The notes below the pieces were generated by a model. That model made no database searches. It was not told where the DNA came from and was given only the letters and a program-made list of their open reading frames with translations. The position numbers and the translations under genes are program-made. A stretch of 64,000 nt of DNA from Olsenella porci (GTDB lineage: Bacteria > Actinomycetota > Coriobacteriia > Coriobacteriales > Atopobiaceae): contig NZ_VUNC01000001.1 of assembly GCF_009695875.1 (NCBI RefSeq), positions 124,001 through 188,000 on the forward strand, written 5' to 3'. This document shows, piece after piece, positions 44,701 through 53,218 of the stretch (within the stretch, counting starts at the first letter, position 1; each line of letters starts with the position of its first letter).

Positions 44701-46455
44701 GTGCCCCAAACGCCCGAGGCGAGCATCGTTGCGTCCAATCCCGATGTCGTCTCCTCCGACCTGGAACCAGACGACCTTCCCTTCTCGCTCGACGATGCCG
44801 TTGACGCCGAGTACGAGGTCATAGACGACGAGCCCCAGGCCGTTGGGGAGGAGTCCGACAAGGAGGAGGCCGATCAGCCCAGGTCAGACGAGCCCGTCGA
44901 AAGCGAGCCTGAGCCTGCTCCCGCCGCGGCGGACGACGTCCAAGTTGAACCCACGCATGAGCAGGGCGGGCTTGAGGGGACCATGGCATATCAGCCAACA
45001 GAGGCGGAGTCTTTGGAGGATGGCCCTGCCGACACGATCGCCGAAAACATGGCCGACCAACCGATGGGTGATGCGTCAGAACAAGCCGATGCGATTTCGC
45101 AGGAGGAGCCCCGAGTTTTGAACTTCGTGGAGAAGAACGAGGTTCCCGAGAGCGACGTGACAAAGGACGACTCGGGTCTTGACCCGTCGACCATCGACCA
45201 GGACGTCCCTGCCGAGCCTCGCAAGAAGCCGGCGGCGGTGGATGACCCGACATGGGGGACGAGCGACTTTGTTCCGCCACAGGCCAATGTCGCGCGGCGC
45301 GCGGTCCTGTTTGACCTGCCCGACCCCGCCGTCGCGACAAGCGACCCGCTGGGCGGGGACGATGACACCTCGACGAACCTTGGAACGGCTGCCATTCCTC
45401 GTGCGACCGTTCCTCCCGTCACGCCCCTCTCTGGGACGGAGGCACCGCGTCGCAAGGCGAGCTATGCACGTGGGGAAAGGGAGCCTATTGGTTTCTTGAG
45501 CTCTGACACCACTCCGCAGGGGAGGAGCATGTCCAGAAGCGGGAGTTCCAAGCAGTCCCACCGTAAGGAGGGAAAGCGTAGGTTTGGGTTCTTTGGGGGC
45601 CGCTCCAAGGCGGAGGATGAGTCGGAGAGCATGGGCGAGTGGCTTGGCGTGGGGGATGACTACGATGCCAAGAGCGGTGGCCGTGCCATAGGCAACTGGA
45701 AGAACTTCGAGGAGCAGGAGGAAGACGGCTCCAATACCACACCCCCGGGCCACTGGAAGGGTGGAGCCACCCGTAGGTTTGACCTGCGGCTGGTCGACGG
45801 GGCATCGCAGGAGGGCGCCCAGCAGACGGAGGCGGAGGGCTACGTCCTTGGTGGCGAGCCGGACCAGGTTGAGGGACAACCACAGTCGGAGGCCGAGGGC
45901 TACACGCTTGGTGGCCAGGACCCGCTGGATGTACCCGTACCTGACGATGAGCAGCAGAGGAGAGACAACCAGGAACTGGTCGAGGCCATCACGGGCATGG
46001 ACGACGACGAGATCCTTGCCCACGACATCTACTTCGTTGCCCTGGGCGCCTCATCGCTCCGTCACGCAGGAATGGAGAAGTTCCTGGAGGGATACCGCAA
46101 GTCGATTCGCGGTGCCTTCCTAATCAACCTCGACAGCGTTGGCGCGGGACAGCTCACGGTCATAACCAACGAGGGTGCCAGCAAGCCCCGTCGCGCTGAT
46201 CGCAGGCTCGTGAGACTGCTCCTCTCCACTGCCCAGGATCTGCACATCCCACTCGAACGCATGCGGCTCAACTGGGGCGAGACGGATGCGACCCAGGCGA
46301 TGCGCGCATCCGTGAGGGGTGCCACCATCATGGGCGTGTCGGAGGACGGGGTGCCGGCGCTCTCTCATACCGCCGGCGATGTGCCCGAGAACGTGAGTGA
46401 CCTGCAGGCGGCGGACGTGACGGAGCTTGTCGCGGAGCTCATAAGGAGGTCGTAG
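41728..46455 (+). CDS. giant membrane protein with an M28-peptidase-like domain split by an acidic insert
   Basis: The protein has 1575 residues. The N-terminal part (about 1-235) has two pairs of membrane helices (about 58-95 and 165-210), with His139 in IVAHYDSPSED and Asp223 in GANDNKSSVAAML. About 1190 residues follow that are rich in Glu, Asp, Pro, Ala and Ser and look disordered. The C-terminal 150 residues resume an M28 fold: INLDSVG with Asp1469 and SHTAGD with His1547. Where M28 enzymes have the catalytic Glu-Glu pair, this protein has Ser1442-Ser1443 in FVALGASSLRHAG. Repeats AEYEVIDDEP and EGYxLGG occur in the insert. Activity is doubtful. Confidence 0.82.
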   Translation: MSSTRNYLDYLDDKVDISPVNSQEELDEAQLIRSLMDEHGLETSMQEFSAPLSAELPHAVLYIVLVLGTLLSGFLGSRVALVGLALVVVSFALLAARYSGRDPLARLGRRANSQNVIGVHRASGPLVMKGNRPIVIVAHYDSPSEDFLYSPGLARYQSLLKGASFYCVIADLLCAVIQLVAVLPAGIRHLFWVVGIVAAIPLVVLAASIVYARFSPCTVGANDNKSSVAAMLGVMDKVRPGDDQAKRWAELHPRKEEPPAPMAEPPRQPMEPESEVEPLGPAAEVEGAEAVQAAPAAEADAPNAPAAQTSAPVHQDATPSITDAFVPQVIPAPQDGERAVRRGTEFIQSLHILPEDCEIVYDRPPVPDVVLPDLPPIEDLVPQEVPEEEEEPEPQGKPGAVPDFFGAAPQGEVQETQVRPKPVDQVYYPESYQEEEDPIAEYEVIKDEEPSVPQSAGIASLFHRLAQRFSSDRGEGQHSSVDGAASPGEVVSTHAADAPSVKVVSRPHDDDIPHIEKGQTYIESHVPSVESDDEGAASEEPEQGAFQIPDFVRGNGAFASHDNEGAMAPDEAGERIPEPIVTDARKATSVSDEQPNAGFESAAPSGSAADAETSLPEEAPVQDEPTPSAEEEAGVTSQDEGFASDTTVMPPLSESLPRLDVEPPAPVDSKGVTTADEGHAVEQPAAAYSSESDQVVASDGTDDSSAGSLTDDQTASPWVWEQEIMEDDLSDSATAEEGGEEPEEASSGDGGWDSWGSQTMANEDAAPFNPDGDVPHGLPVSAFVEGSERLYGEPSPFWDVADAEYETIDDEPKEPAQNADDPAPIAADEGVRTDFGESDDIAPEDEAVDEMDDASSPSNTSQLETGVADDEPTLVSHPVKLETIDDVYVPEDHTPADETNGLVPGGSQAEAPSADSPKESADEPTTTPVERHDAGETTSLSGLFPAEDEYEATEAEGVPQRAIGYTLGEEPAELTSEDYRMADPNETAPIEVPQTPEASIVASNPDVVSSDLEPDDLPFSLDDAVDAEYEVIDDEPQAVGEESDKEEADQPRSDEPVESEPEPAPAAADDVQVEPTHEQGGLEGTMAYQPTEAESLEDGPADTIAENMADQPMGDASEQADAISQEEPRVLNFVEKNEVPESDVTKDDSGLDPSTIDQDVPAEPRKKPAAVDDPTWGTSDFVPPQANVARRAVLFDLPDPAVATSDPLGGDDDTSTNLGTAAIPRATVPPVTPLSGTEAPRRKASYARGEREPIGFLSSDTTPQGRSMSRSGSSKQSHRKEGKRRFGFFGGRSKAEDESESMGEWLGVGDDYDAKSGGRAIGNWKNFEEQEEDGSNTTPPGHWKGGATRRFDLRLVDGASQEGAQQTEAEGYVLGGEPDQVEGQPQSEAEGYTLGGQDPLDVPVPDDEQQRRDNQELVEAITGMDDDEILAHDIYFVALGASSLRHAGMEKFLEGYRKSIRGAFLINLDSVGAGQLTVITNEGASKPRRADRRLVRLLLSTAQDLHIPLERMRLNWGETDATQAMRASVRGATIMGVSEDGVPALSHTAGDVPENVSDLQAADVTELVAELIRRS

Positions 46456-46491
46456 CGCCTGGCGTGACCCTGTGTTAGAATCACGTAGCAC

Positions 46492-46566
46492 GCGGGCATC
46501 GCCAAGTGGTAAGGCAATGGCTTCCCAAGCCATCATCCGCGGGTTCGAATCCCGTTGCCCGCTCCA
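46492..46566 (+). tRNA. tRNA-Gly (anticodon CCC)
   Basis: GCGGGCA pairs with TGCCCGC, the anticodon loop is TTCCCAA, the T loop is TTCGAAT, and TCCA ends the gene. A GGGGCTCCGCC/GGGGCCCC hairpin ending CTTTGTTG follows (46579-46612) and may terminate it. Confidence 0.94.
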
Positions 46567-46626
46567 TAGAGAGGATGAGGGGCTCCGCCATGTGCGGGGC
46601 CCCTCTTTGTTGCAGGGAGGGCAGAG

Positions 46627-47910
46627 ATGGGCATCCCCATGACGTCTGAGGAGTGCTCCCGTGCCATGAGGGGCATTTCCCAGGAGATCGAGAACTACGC
46701 CGAGCTTTTGGTGAGACAGGGAGCGGCAATAAAGCCGGGGCAGGAGCTGGTGCTCCAGGCCCCCGTCGAGCGCGCCGACTTTGTCCGTCGCGTCGTGCGC
46801 CACGCGTATGCGGCCGGTGCCGGTCACGTCACCGTCATCTGGGCTGATGATGAGGTAACCCGACTCGAGTACGAGAACGTGGACCTGCCCTACTTTGAGC
46901 ACACTCCCTCCTGGAAGGTAGAGCAGCTCAACTCGCTCGCGAGTGGTGGCGCCAGCTTCCTTTTTCTGGAGGGTACGGACCCCTCGGCACTCGACGGTAT
47001 CGACCCCGCCAAGCCTGCCGCCCGCTCCCGTGCGCGAAACACCGAGTGCAAGGCCTTCAGGAACGGAATGGACTTTGGCAGGAACGTCTGGTGCATCGCG
47101 GGCGTGCCCATCGCGGCGTGGGCGCAGAAGGTTTTTCCAGATTATGCCCCCGACGAGGCCCTCTACAGGCTGTGGGTTGCGATTCTGCAGGTCGCCCGCT
47201 CCGACGGCGAGGATCCGCGGCAGGCGTGGGAGACGCACAACGCGACCTTCCAGAAGAACAAGCGCTTTCTGAACGACAGCCGATTTGATCATCTGCACTA
47301 CGTGTCTTCCAACGGGACTGACCTGACGGTCGGGATGAACCCTGGTCATATCTGGGAGGGCGGCGCTGCGCGGACCGTCGACGGGACGAGCTTCTTCCCC
47401 AACATCCCAACGGAGGAGGTCTTCACGACCCCTGACCGCATGCGCGTGGACGGCGTTGTCCATTCGGCAATGCCGCTTGTCCATTCGGGCCAGATCGTCG
47501 ATGACTTCTGGTTCAGGTTCGAGGGCGGGAAGGTCGTGGAGTACGACGCCGCGCGCGGCAGGGAGGTGCTGCGGCACATCCTCGAGACCGACGAGAACGC
47601 GACAAGGCTCGGCGAATGTGCGCTTATCTCCAAGAACACCCCGATTCGCCAGAGCGGCATCCTGTTCTATGACACGCTCTACGACGAGAACGCCAGCTGC
47701 CATCTCGCCCTGGGCATGGGCTTCCCTGAGTGCATCGCGGGTGGCTTCCAGATGGACGAGGACGAGCTTCTCCGCCATGGGGTCAACCAGTCGCGTACCC
47801 ACGTCGACTTCATGATTGGCTCGGACGACATGGACATCTGGGGCGTGACAGAGGATGGCAAGGAGGTCTCAGTCTTCACCAACGGCCAGTGGTCATGGGA
47901 GAACGAGTAG
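46627..47910 (+). CDS. M29-family aminopeptidase
   Basis: The protein has 427 residues, close to the usual M29 length (about 410). Recognisable stretches are NYAELLVRQGAAIKPGQELV, MDFGRNVWCIAGVPIAAWAQ and the C-terminal metal-site region HLALGMGFPECIAGG, RTHVDFMIGSDDMDIWGV. M29 enzymes are two-metal cytoplasmic aminopeptidases. GGGAGG precedes the ATG. It lies between tRNA-Gly and tRNA-Lys. Confidence 0.92.
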   Translation: MGIPMTSEECSRAMRGISQEIENYAELLVRQGAAIKPGQELVLQAPVERADFVRRVVRHAYAAGAGHVTVIWADDEVTRLEYENVDLPYFEHTPSWKVEQLNSLASGGASFLFLEGTDPSALDGIDPAKPAARSRARNTECKAFRNGMDFGRNVWCIAGVPIAAWAQKVFPDYAPDEALYRLWVAILQVARSDGEDPRQAWETHNATFQKNKRFLNDSRFDHLHYVSSNGTDLTVGMNPGHIWEGGAARTVDGTSFFPNIPTEEVFTTPDRMRVDGVVHSAMPLVHSGQIVDDFWFRFEGGKVVEYDAARGREVLRHILETDENATRLGECALISKNTPIRQSGILFYDTLYDENASCHLALGMGFPECIAGGFQMDEDELLRHGVNQSRTHVDFMIGSDDMDIWGVTEDGKEVSVFTNGQWSWENE

Positions 47911-47943
47911 CCACAGGCGCGTGTTAGAATCGATGAGGTTAAC

Positions 47944-48019
47944 GGGTCGTTAGCTCAGTTGGTAGAGCAGGGGACTTTTAATCCCAAGGTCATGGGTTCG
48001 ACCCCCATACGACCCACCA
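47944..48019 (+). tRNA. tRNA-Lys (anticodon TTT), integration target
   Basis: GGGTCGT pairs with ACGACCC, the anticodon loop is CTTTTAA, the T loop is TTCGACC, and ACCA is encoded. Its 3' part (from 47974) is repeated at 55865, showing that an element integrated here. The tRNA stays complete on the left side, and a hairpin (AGGTCAGGG/CCCTGGCCT, 48030-48056) follows as its terminator. Confidence 0.96.
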
Positions 48020-48066
48020 GCAAACCAGCAGGTCAGGGGCCATGTGTCCCTGGCCTGTTCTTGTTT
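47974..48066 (+). repeat. attachment site, left copy
   Basis: This is a 93-bp direct repeat of 55865-55957 with one difference (C at 48041, T at 55932). It covers the tRNA-Lys 3' half plus 47 bp of downstream flank that includes the tRNA terminator. Confidence 0.95.
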
Positions 48067-48067
48067 C

Positions 48068-48097
48068 TAGTTCACTATTTAGTTCGTCTGTAGTTCA
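48068..48097 (+). repeat. candidate integrase arm sites, left (three copies)
   Basis: TAGTTCA at 48068, TAGTTCG at 48080 and TAGTTCA at 48091 are spaced 12 and 11 bp, about one helical turn, starting 2 bp after the core repeat. The same triplet with the same spacing is at 55706-55735 inside the right end. Confidence 0.75.
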
Positions 48098-48765
48098 AGG
48101 ATTCCAGCCACGCGCCCCGCCCCCTGCTCTACCAGCCGAAAATCGGCCCGAAGCGCGTCGTTCAATATAAAGAATCCATGGAGGAAAAAATACCCCCCTA
48201 CTCAGAATCCGGCCCCCATGCGCCGTTCTGCCCACCTCGCGGGAGGAGGGGGTTTGGGTTGCCGGGGTGTAGCCTCGTCCTCCTGTGGCCGTCTATCCAC
48301 GAAATCGCGGTGTGGATGTGCGAACGTGATACTTAGGCGGCAGTGCAGAGGCGTACCGCCGCGAGCCACCCCGTGAGAGTGCGTGATGGGGTTCCTCCCC
48401 TGTGTCCGTACTTCATGCTCTCCGCGTTAGTCATTCTTCCGCGTGTGTGCCTGTGCCATGCGCGCGGTCTTACTAGACAACCTCATTGTGTAGTGCATAA
48501 AGCTCCGTTTTCGATGGGCCGTTCTCTCAAGCCTTTGCAGGTCTATGAAGTGCGTTTTTGAAATGAAAAATCGTCGGGGCTGCGCACTGGCACAAACGCA
48601 CCGCGCCGCTCGTCCGATTTCCTGCGGGCAGAACCCAAGTGCTGCTCAGCCATATGCTATACAGGTGTAATTAAGGTTAATAGCTTGAGCCTGAAAGCGC
48701 AGCAACGGTTGGTTGGCGTGTCTTTGACCAATGCCTCGGGCTGAGGCAATGGAGAAGGAGGAAAC
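48098..48765. other. gene-poor left part of the element
   Basis: No convincing gene is seen in these 668 bp. Open frames are short and lack ribosome-binding sites. The last 100 bp probably contain the promoter of the cargo gene (TATACA at 48659-48664 and TTGACC at 48726-48731 are present, but not well spaced). It could hold an oriT, packaging site or non-coding RNA; I see no direct sign of any. Confidence 0.4.
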
Positions 48766-49602
48766 ATGGCTGAAAGCGATGATAACAAGACCGAAGAGAC
48801 GGGCGGTAAGGCCGAGGAAACGAAGGCTGAAAAGACTCAAGATTCAACCGACAAAGGGAAAAGGGAAAAGGGCAAGGCTAAGGGCAAGGGGAAAGGCTGG
48901 AAGATTGCCCTAGGGATCTTCCTTGCAATTGTTATTCTTGCTGCTATTGGTGGTAAGGGAGGGTCTGAGGATACGTCTGGGTCTCAGCAAGAGTCGCAAG
49001 ACTCTCAGCAGGAGCAGCAAGCTACTGAGCAGGACCAGCAGGAGACTACGCAAGAAGAGACCGTTACGGTAGACAAGAGTTCACTCGAAGCTTCAATACA
49101 GTCATCCGAAGGTCTCTCTCAAGGTGACTATACGGCTGAGACATGGGAGCCGTTTTCTAAGGCACTTGAAGCTGCAAAGACGGTTGATGCTGACGCATCT
49201 GCCACGCAAGCGGAAGTTGACTCTGCGGCAAGCGAGCTTTCGAGCGCCTCTAGTGCCCTCAAGGAGGCTTTCAAGCCTGAGAACTATGCTCAACTTGACT
49301 ATAAATCCGTTGCACGAACGCCCGATGATTTCAAGGGTAAGAAGGTAGTTCTCTCTGGCAGGGTTGCACAGGTGGTTGAGGGCGATACTGAGACTGACCT
49401 GCGCGTTGCAACAAATGGCTCATACGACGACATGGTGCTAGTCGGGTTCTCCCCGGATATTATGGGCGGAACGCACATCCTTGAGGATGATACGGTGACC
49501 GTATATGGGACATGCCTTGGCACGATGACATACACCTCCACAATGGGCGGTGACATTACTATCCCTGCCGTTGTCGCAGACCACATCGACATTAGCCAGT
49601 AA
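48766..49602 (+). CDS. membrane-anchored cargo protein with FIVAR-like and OB-fold-like regions
   Basis: The protein is 278 residues with a strong GGAGG site. A Lys/Glu-rich N-terminus is followed by one membrane helix (about residues 45-62), so the rest is likely outside the cell. A Gln/Ser/Glu linker (about 66-108) leads to a helical repeat (TVDADASATQAEVDSAASEL) like FIVAR domains. The last 110 residues (FKGKKVVLSGRVAQVVEGDT onward) look like a tRNA_anti-like OB-fold. Codon use is AT-richer than the host. It is the only obvious cargo of the element; its function is unknown. Confidence 0.75.
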   Translation: MAESDDNKTEETGGKAEETKAEKTQDSTDKGKREKGKAKGKGKGWKIALGIFLAIVILAAIGGKGGSEDTSGSQQESQDSQQEQQATEQDQQETTQEETVTVDKSSLEASIQSSEGLSQGDYTAETWEPFSKALEAAKTVDADASATQAEVDSAASELSSASSALKEAFKPENYAQLDYKSVARTPDDFKGKKVVLSGRVAQVVEGDTETDLRVATNGSYDDMVLVGFSPDIMGGTHILEDDTVTVYGTCLGTMTYTSTMGGDITIPAVVADHIDISQ

Positions 49603-49635
49603 GTAGCGGTTAGTTCGATATTTATTTTTGAAAAT

Positions 49636-49671
49636 GTCCCGTGCGGGTTAGTTCAGATTCCCGTGCGGGAC
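49636..49671 (+). terminator. hairpin after the cargo gene
   Basis: GTCCCGT and GCGGGAC flank a 22-nt loop, and CCCGTGCGGG occurs twice within the structure. No long U-tract follows, so termination is plausible but unproven. Between 49672 and 49975 I see no gene. Confidence 0.5.
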
Positions 49672-49975
49672 TTCTCTGTGTCTCGGGGGTCTTACTCTTG
49701 CATTTTGGCAATCGAGTCTTTTGCAAGACTTTGGAACTCGAATATCTTTGACGGGATAAGATTGCTCCTCTGCTCTTGCAACAGAATCTATAAGCCCCTG
49801 GGTTCTATTTTTATCGTTCAATATGCGATTTCGAGTCCTTGCGATTGCACCTCGGCGGGGGTCAGACCTGCCAATGCGCAGGCTTCCCTTGTGGCCCCTC
49901 CACCGGGCGACGTACCCTTCCTTGTGGCTTAATGCTCCCTGCGCGCTATATCGCCTCGCTACGGGTGGCGTGCGA

Positions 49976-50309
49976 ACGGCAATAGCGGCAACAAGGAAAC
50001 CGCAGGTAAATAGGCTATCATTGCCGTATTTCCATGTTGCCCAGCCTTCCAGACTTTCATTGCGAATGCACCCCCCCGCACCGCGCGCGTATATGTGGGG
50101 GGTGCACTTATTTATTACTTACTAATAGAAAAAGGGTAGTACGGCAATAAATGGGGTCCTAACTGGTGAAACGTTATTGCCGTGCATTGCCGTGCCTCTT
50201 TCGCACCCCCACGGGCCTGCGGAAACACAATTGCCGTGACGTTGCCGTGCATTGCCGAAAAAGGCCCGCCACGGTGGACGTACCGTGACGGGCGAATGAC
50301 TATTGCCGC
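49976..50309. other. iteron cluster with AT-rich core: candidate replication origin of the element
   Basis: Ten copies of ATTGCCGT or a one- to two-base variant occur. Minus-strand copies are at 49976, 49985 and 50141. Plus-strand copies are at 50020, 50176, 50186, 50230, 50241, 50251 and 50302. Several are 9-11 bp apart. Between the two groups lie a 10-bp perfect hairpin (TGCACCCCCC/GGGGGGTGCA, 50067-50106) and an AT-rich stretch (50106-50133). The primase/helicase gene ends at 50300. Iterons flanking an AT-rich core beside the primase gene is the layout of satellite (SaPI) origins. Confidence 0.72.
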
Positions 50310-52720
50310 GCTGGCCTTCCCCCTACGTACACAAACGCGCGTCGTGACTGGGTGGCTTTGTCTATGGTTACGGTGACTTTGTGGCATGCCCAGACCCAAT
50401 CAGGAGCTTTGCGGTCAACGATTTCCCTCACTCTCCTCTGGCTCTTTCTGTCACGTGTGGCATCGGAGGAGAACATCCCAAGCGCCCCGCACATTATCTG
50501 GGTCACGGTTACCGCTTTGGTGCCTTTCTCCGCCTCATCGCTCAGGTATTCCAGAATCGCCTCCTGCTCCTCATCAACCGATTGCGCGGAGTCTCGCGCG
50601 GCCTCCCACTGCTCCCGGGCCTCGGGTGGCAGGATGAGCGGCGGGAGTGTGTCGTGCTTGCTCTTGTACTCCCTGAGTTCGTGGTACGTCTGTGCGAATG
50701 CCTGCGCGACGTAGCGGCTCAGCTTCTCCCGCGCTCCGCCGTCCCCGCATCCTAGTGGCAGGTGGTTGGGGTCCACCCCGCATTCGATGGGCATGTAGCG
50801 GCGGTCCTGCCCTATGGAGTCCATCCACCCGGTGCTGTTGCACGTGATTATGGTGCATGCGGTCCTCGGGTGGTCCTCCGCGCGCTTGCCGTACGCCGGC
50901 CTGTAGGTGTCAGTCCGTGCCGTTAGAAAGGCCTTTGCCTCGTCTGGCGATACCGCCCGCAGGGCTGTTGCTTCCTCCAGCTCGCATATCACCTTCCCCC
51001 GCATGTTCTCGCCCACCGCTTTGGGGTCCCTGATTGAGTGCAGGGAGACATAGAATGCATCTTCGTCGAACGCTAGCGCGTGGCAGAACGTCGTTTTTCC
51101 GATGCCCTCAACGTTGCTCTTCAGCACGGGCGTGTTGTCGCACTGCGTGCCTGGGTGGGTGACCCTCATGACAATCTGGCGGAGGAACAGCTTGCACACC
51201 TCGCGGGTATACGGGGTGTCCTCCGCCCCGAGGTACCAATGGAACAAATGTTCTGCATACCCGAGGCCATCCCATTCCAAGGACTCGATGCGCTCCAGGA
51301 ACGGGTTGAACTCGTTCTCGCCCGCAACAATCAGAAGAACCTCGTCAAGGTTGCACTTGGAGAACTTGCCGCCGTTAAGGTCTTGGAGGTACTGGGTCGC
51401 GTGCGCGCTATCGCTCTCGGTCCAACTTGACCCGCCCCTGTGCTTCCATGGGAGCCTTTCGGGGTGGCGAATCGCCACGTCGTTGCGTAGGGTGTCGAAT
51501 CCGACGCACTCCACGAGGGGACTATTCTCCTTGTGAAGTTTCGCTATCGCCTTCGAAATCGCTCCCTTGCCCTGTTCCTCACTTACGGCTCCCTCCGTGG
51601 TGCGGCTATCGGTCGGCGCCTCCTCCCTATGCGCCTCCACGAACGCTAGCCACTCTGCCCAGGATGCCGTGAAGCATCCGTTGGACTCGCCCTCGTCGGG
51701 TCCGCCGCATGCCCATATGAGGGTCTGCTGCTGTCCTTCGCGCATCACGCCGGGGAGGCGCGAGAGCCTTACGGGGTCCTTGACGGACGTATCGACGTGA
51801 AAACCGTTTGCCGTGCATGTCCCCGTCATGAACGCTGCGCGCCCACGGAACTCCCCGGCGTCACGGGCGTCCACTGCGCAAACGAGGTGCAGCGACTTCG
51901 CGCCGCTCCACACTGCCGCGCGGACGGGGAGCCTGAGTTTCGCCGCCATGCGCATCTGCTCCTCGGGCGGAATCGGCTCGCCGCCCTCGTCCTCGTCGGC
52001 CTCGATGAGCGCGTAACTGAACGAGGAGAGGGCCTCGCCCCTTCGTCCGTCCTTGGCGAACCTCTCGGGGTCGTACTCGTTGACCGCAACCCATGCGCCC
52101 GCCGTGGGGTTGGCCTTCCCCATGGCCTCCTCGGGGTGGACGATGAGGTCCCCCGCGCGGTAAAGCTCCCCCCGTCCGTTCGGGCGGGGCTTGCCTCCAT
52201 TCCTTGCCACAGAGTCCGTGACTACGGCAACGTGCGCGTCTGGGCCGTGCAGTGCCCTCATGTACTTTGATAGCTGCTCCCTTGCCGGCACCCTGCGTGC
52301 CTTTTCGAGTGAGGGGAGAGGCACAGCCTCCGCGTCATCGAGGGCGAGGCGTGGGGGCCGCATCGTCCCGCCACCACCGGGAGCCTCGGGCGGCTCGTGG
52401 TGGTCTGCGCACGCCGCCGCGCCGGTGCCCCCGCCCCTCCATCCACGGTCGCGCGCCATCCCGAAAAGAGTGTTCTTCGATATGCCCCCCGACTTCTCGG
52501 GGTCGAACGAGTCCCAGCGCTTTTTGTTCTCCCCCTCGTCGTAGCGCCCGGGGTCGCGCTGGTTCCAGGCGTCCCATTCGGTGTATCCGACGCCTGCGGC
52601 CTTCGCCGCCATTGACGCCCTCACCCATTCGTTCGGATTGAGGGTGCCTGGGTCCATCCAACTGAGCGCGTCCAGCGCCTCGTTGGGGTCTGGTGGGGCC
52701 ACGGCCTTAACCTGCCTCAT
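50300..52720 (-). CDS. primase/VapE-type helicase (replication protein of the element)
   Basis: The protein has 806 residues. Residues about 20-95 look like a primase-associated PriCT-type domain (NPNEWVRASMAAKAAGVGYT). Residues about 150-340 look like an archaeo-eukaryotic primase domain (SYALIEADEDEGG, then SGAKSLHLVCAVDA). Residues about 480-760 form a VapE-type helicase with Walker A SNVEGIGKTTF (near 535-545), acidic ICELEEATAL and CTIITCNSTGWMD. Such proteins replicate phage satellites and plasmids. It ends inside the iteron region and is the last gene of a leftward operon with the excisionase-like gene. Confidence 0.88.
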   Translation of the reverse strand: MRQVKAVAPPDPNEALDALSWMDPGTLNPNEWVRASMAAKAAGVGYTEWDAWNQRDPGRYDEGENKKRWDSFDPEKSGGISKNTLFGMARDRGWRGGGTGAAACADHHEPPEAPGGGGTMRPPRLALDDAEAVPLPSLEKARRVPAREQLSKYMRALHGPDAHVAVVTDSVARNGGKPRPNGRGELYRAGDLIVHPEEAMGKANPTAGAWVAVNEYDPERFAKDGRRGEALSSFSYALIEADEDEGGEPIPPEEQMRMAAKLRLPVRAAVWSGAKSLHLVCAVDARDAGEFRGRAAFMTGTCTANGFHVDTSVKDPVRLSRLPGVMREGQQQTLIWACGGPDEGESNGCFTASWAEWLAFVEAHREEAPTDSRTTEGAVSEEQGKGAISKAIAKLHKENSPLVECVGFDTLRNDVAIRHPERLPWKHRGGSSWTESDSAHATQYLQDLNGGKFSKCNLDEVLLIVAGENEFNPFLERIESLEWDGLGYAEHLFHWYLGAEDTPYTREVCKLFLRQIVMRVTHPGTQCDNTPVLKSNVEGIGKTTFCHALAFDEDAFYVSLHSIRDPKAVGENMRGKVICELEEATALRAVSPDEAKAFLTARTDTYRPAYGKRAEDHPRTACTIITCNSTGWMDSIGQDRRYMPIECGVDPNHLPLGCGDGGAREKLSRYVAQAFAQTYHELREYKSKHDTLPPLILPPEAREQWEAARDSAQSVDEEQEAILEYLSDEAEKGTKAVTVTQIMCGALGMFSSDATRDRKSQRRVREIVDRKAPDWVWACHKVTVTIDKATQSRRAFVYVGGRPARQ

Positions 52721-52723
52721 GCG

Positions 52724-53002
52724 CTACCTCCGTCCGTTACTCTTGGTGTTGCCGTGCCGGCTCGGGTCCTTCATCGCGCAGTGCGGCCTAGTTCCCCCGT
52801 GCGTGTCACCGCGGTAGAACTCGCAGCTCTTATTGCATCCGCGCGACGGGGTGAGAGAGCAGTACCGTATCCTCCTGTCATCGAGGTAAATTCCGCAGCA
52901 GCGGCCCTGTATCCTCACGCCGGTGCTGAAGCTGTCCCCCTCTAGGGCGTTCAACAGCGAACCCGAATCCCGCCAATCGAGCTTGTACTTCATGCCTGCC
53001 AC
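52724..53002 (-). CDS. small Cys-rich hypothetical protein
   Basis: The protein is 92 residues with seven Cys; GRCCGIYLDD, YCSL, GCNKSCEFYRG and PHCAMKD may form a zinc site. It lies three bases upstream of the primase gene and ends where that gene begins, so it is probably co-transcribed. The family is not recognised. The start could be the ATG three codons later. Confidence 0.65.
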   Translation of the reverse strand: MAGMKYKLDWRDSGSLLNALEGDSFSTGVRIQGRCCGIYLDDRRIRYCSLTPSRGCNKSCEFYRGDTHGGTRPHCAMKDPSRHGNTKSNGRR

Positions 53003-53218
53003 CTACTCGCCGATACCGAACTGCTTGAGCAGCGCGGCGGTGTCTATGCACCAGCGGCGGCCGAACTTCACGCCGCGGATGGTGCCGCGCGAGCAGCAGT
53101 CGGAGATGTAGTGGGTCGAGTAGCCGGTGAGCGCGGCCGCGTCCGCCACCCCGCACAACGCGGGTAGTCTGCGGGCGTCCTCGATTGTCAACGTCGGTCC
53201 TGAGTTCTTGCAAGCCAT
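53003..53218 (-). CDS. excisionase-like helix-turn-helix protein
   Basis: The protein is 71 residues, read from the ATG at 53218 with AGGAG upstream. The sequence CGVADAAALTGYSTHYISDCCSRGTIRGVKFGRRW fits the MerR/excisionase (HTH_17) winged-helix pattern. It probably bends att DNA for excision or activates the replication genes it precedes. It is the first gene of the replication operon. Confidence 0.78.
   Translation of the reverse strand: MACKNSGPTLTIEDARRLPALCGVADAAALTGYSTHYISDCCSRGTIRGVKFGRRWCIDTAALLKQFGIGE

Noticed and set aside
49672-49975. Short open frames in the element
   Set aside because: They have no ribosome-binding site, no recognisable family and no codon pattern like the neighbours.
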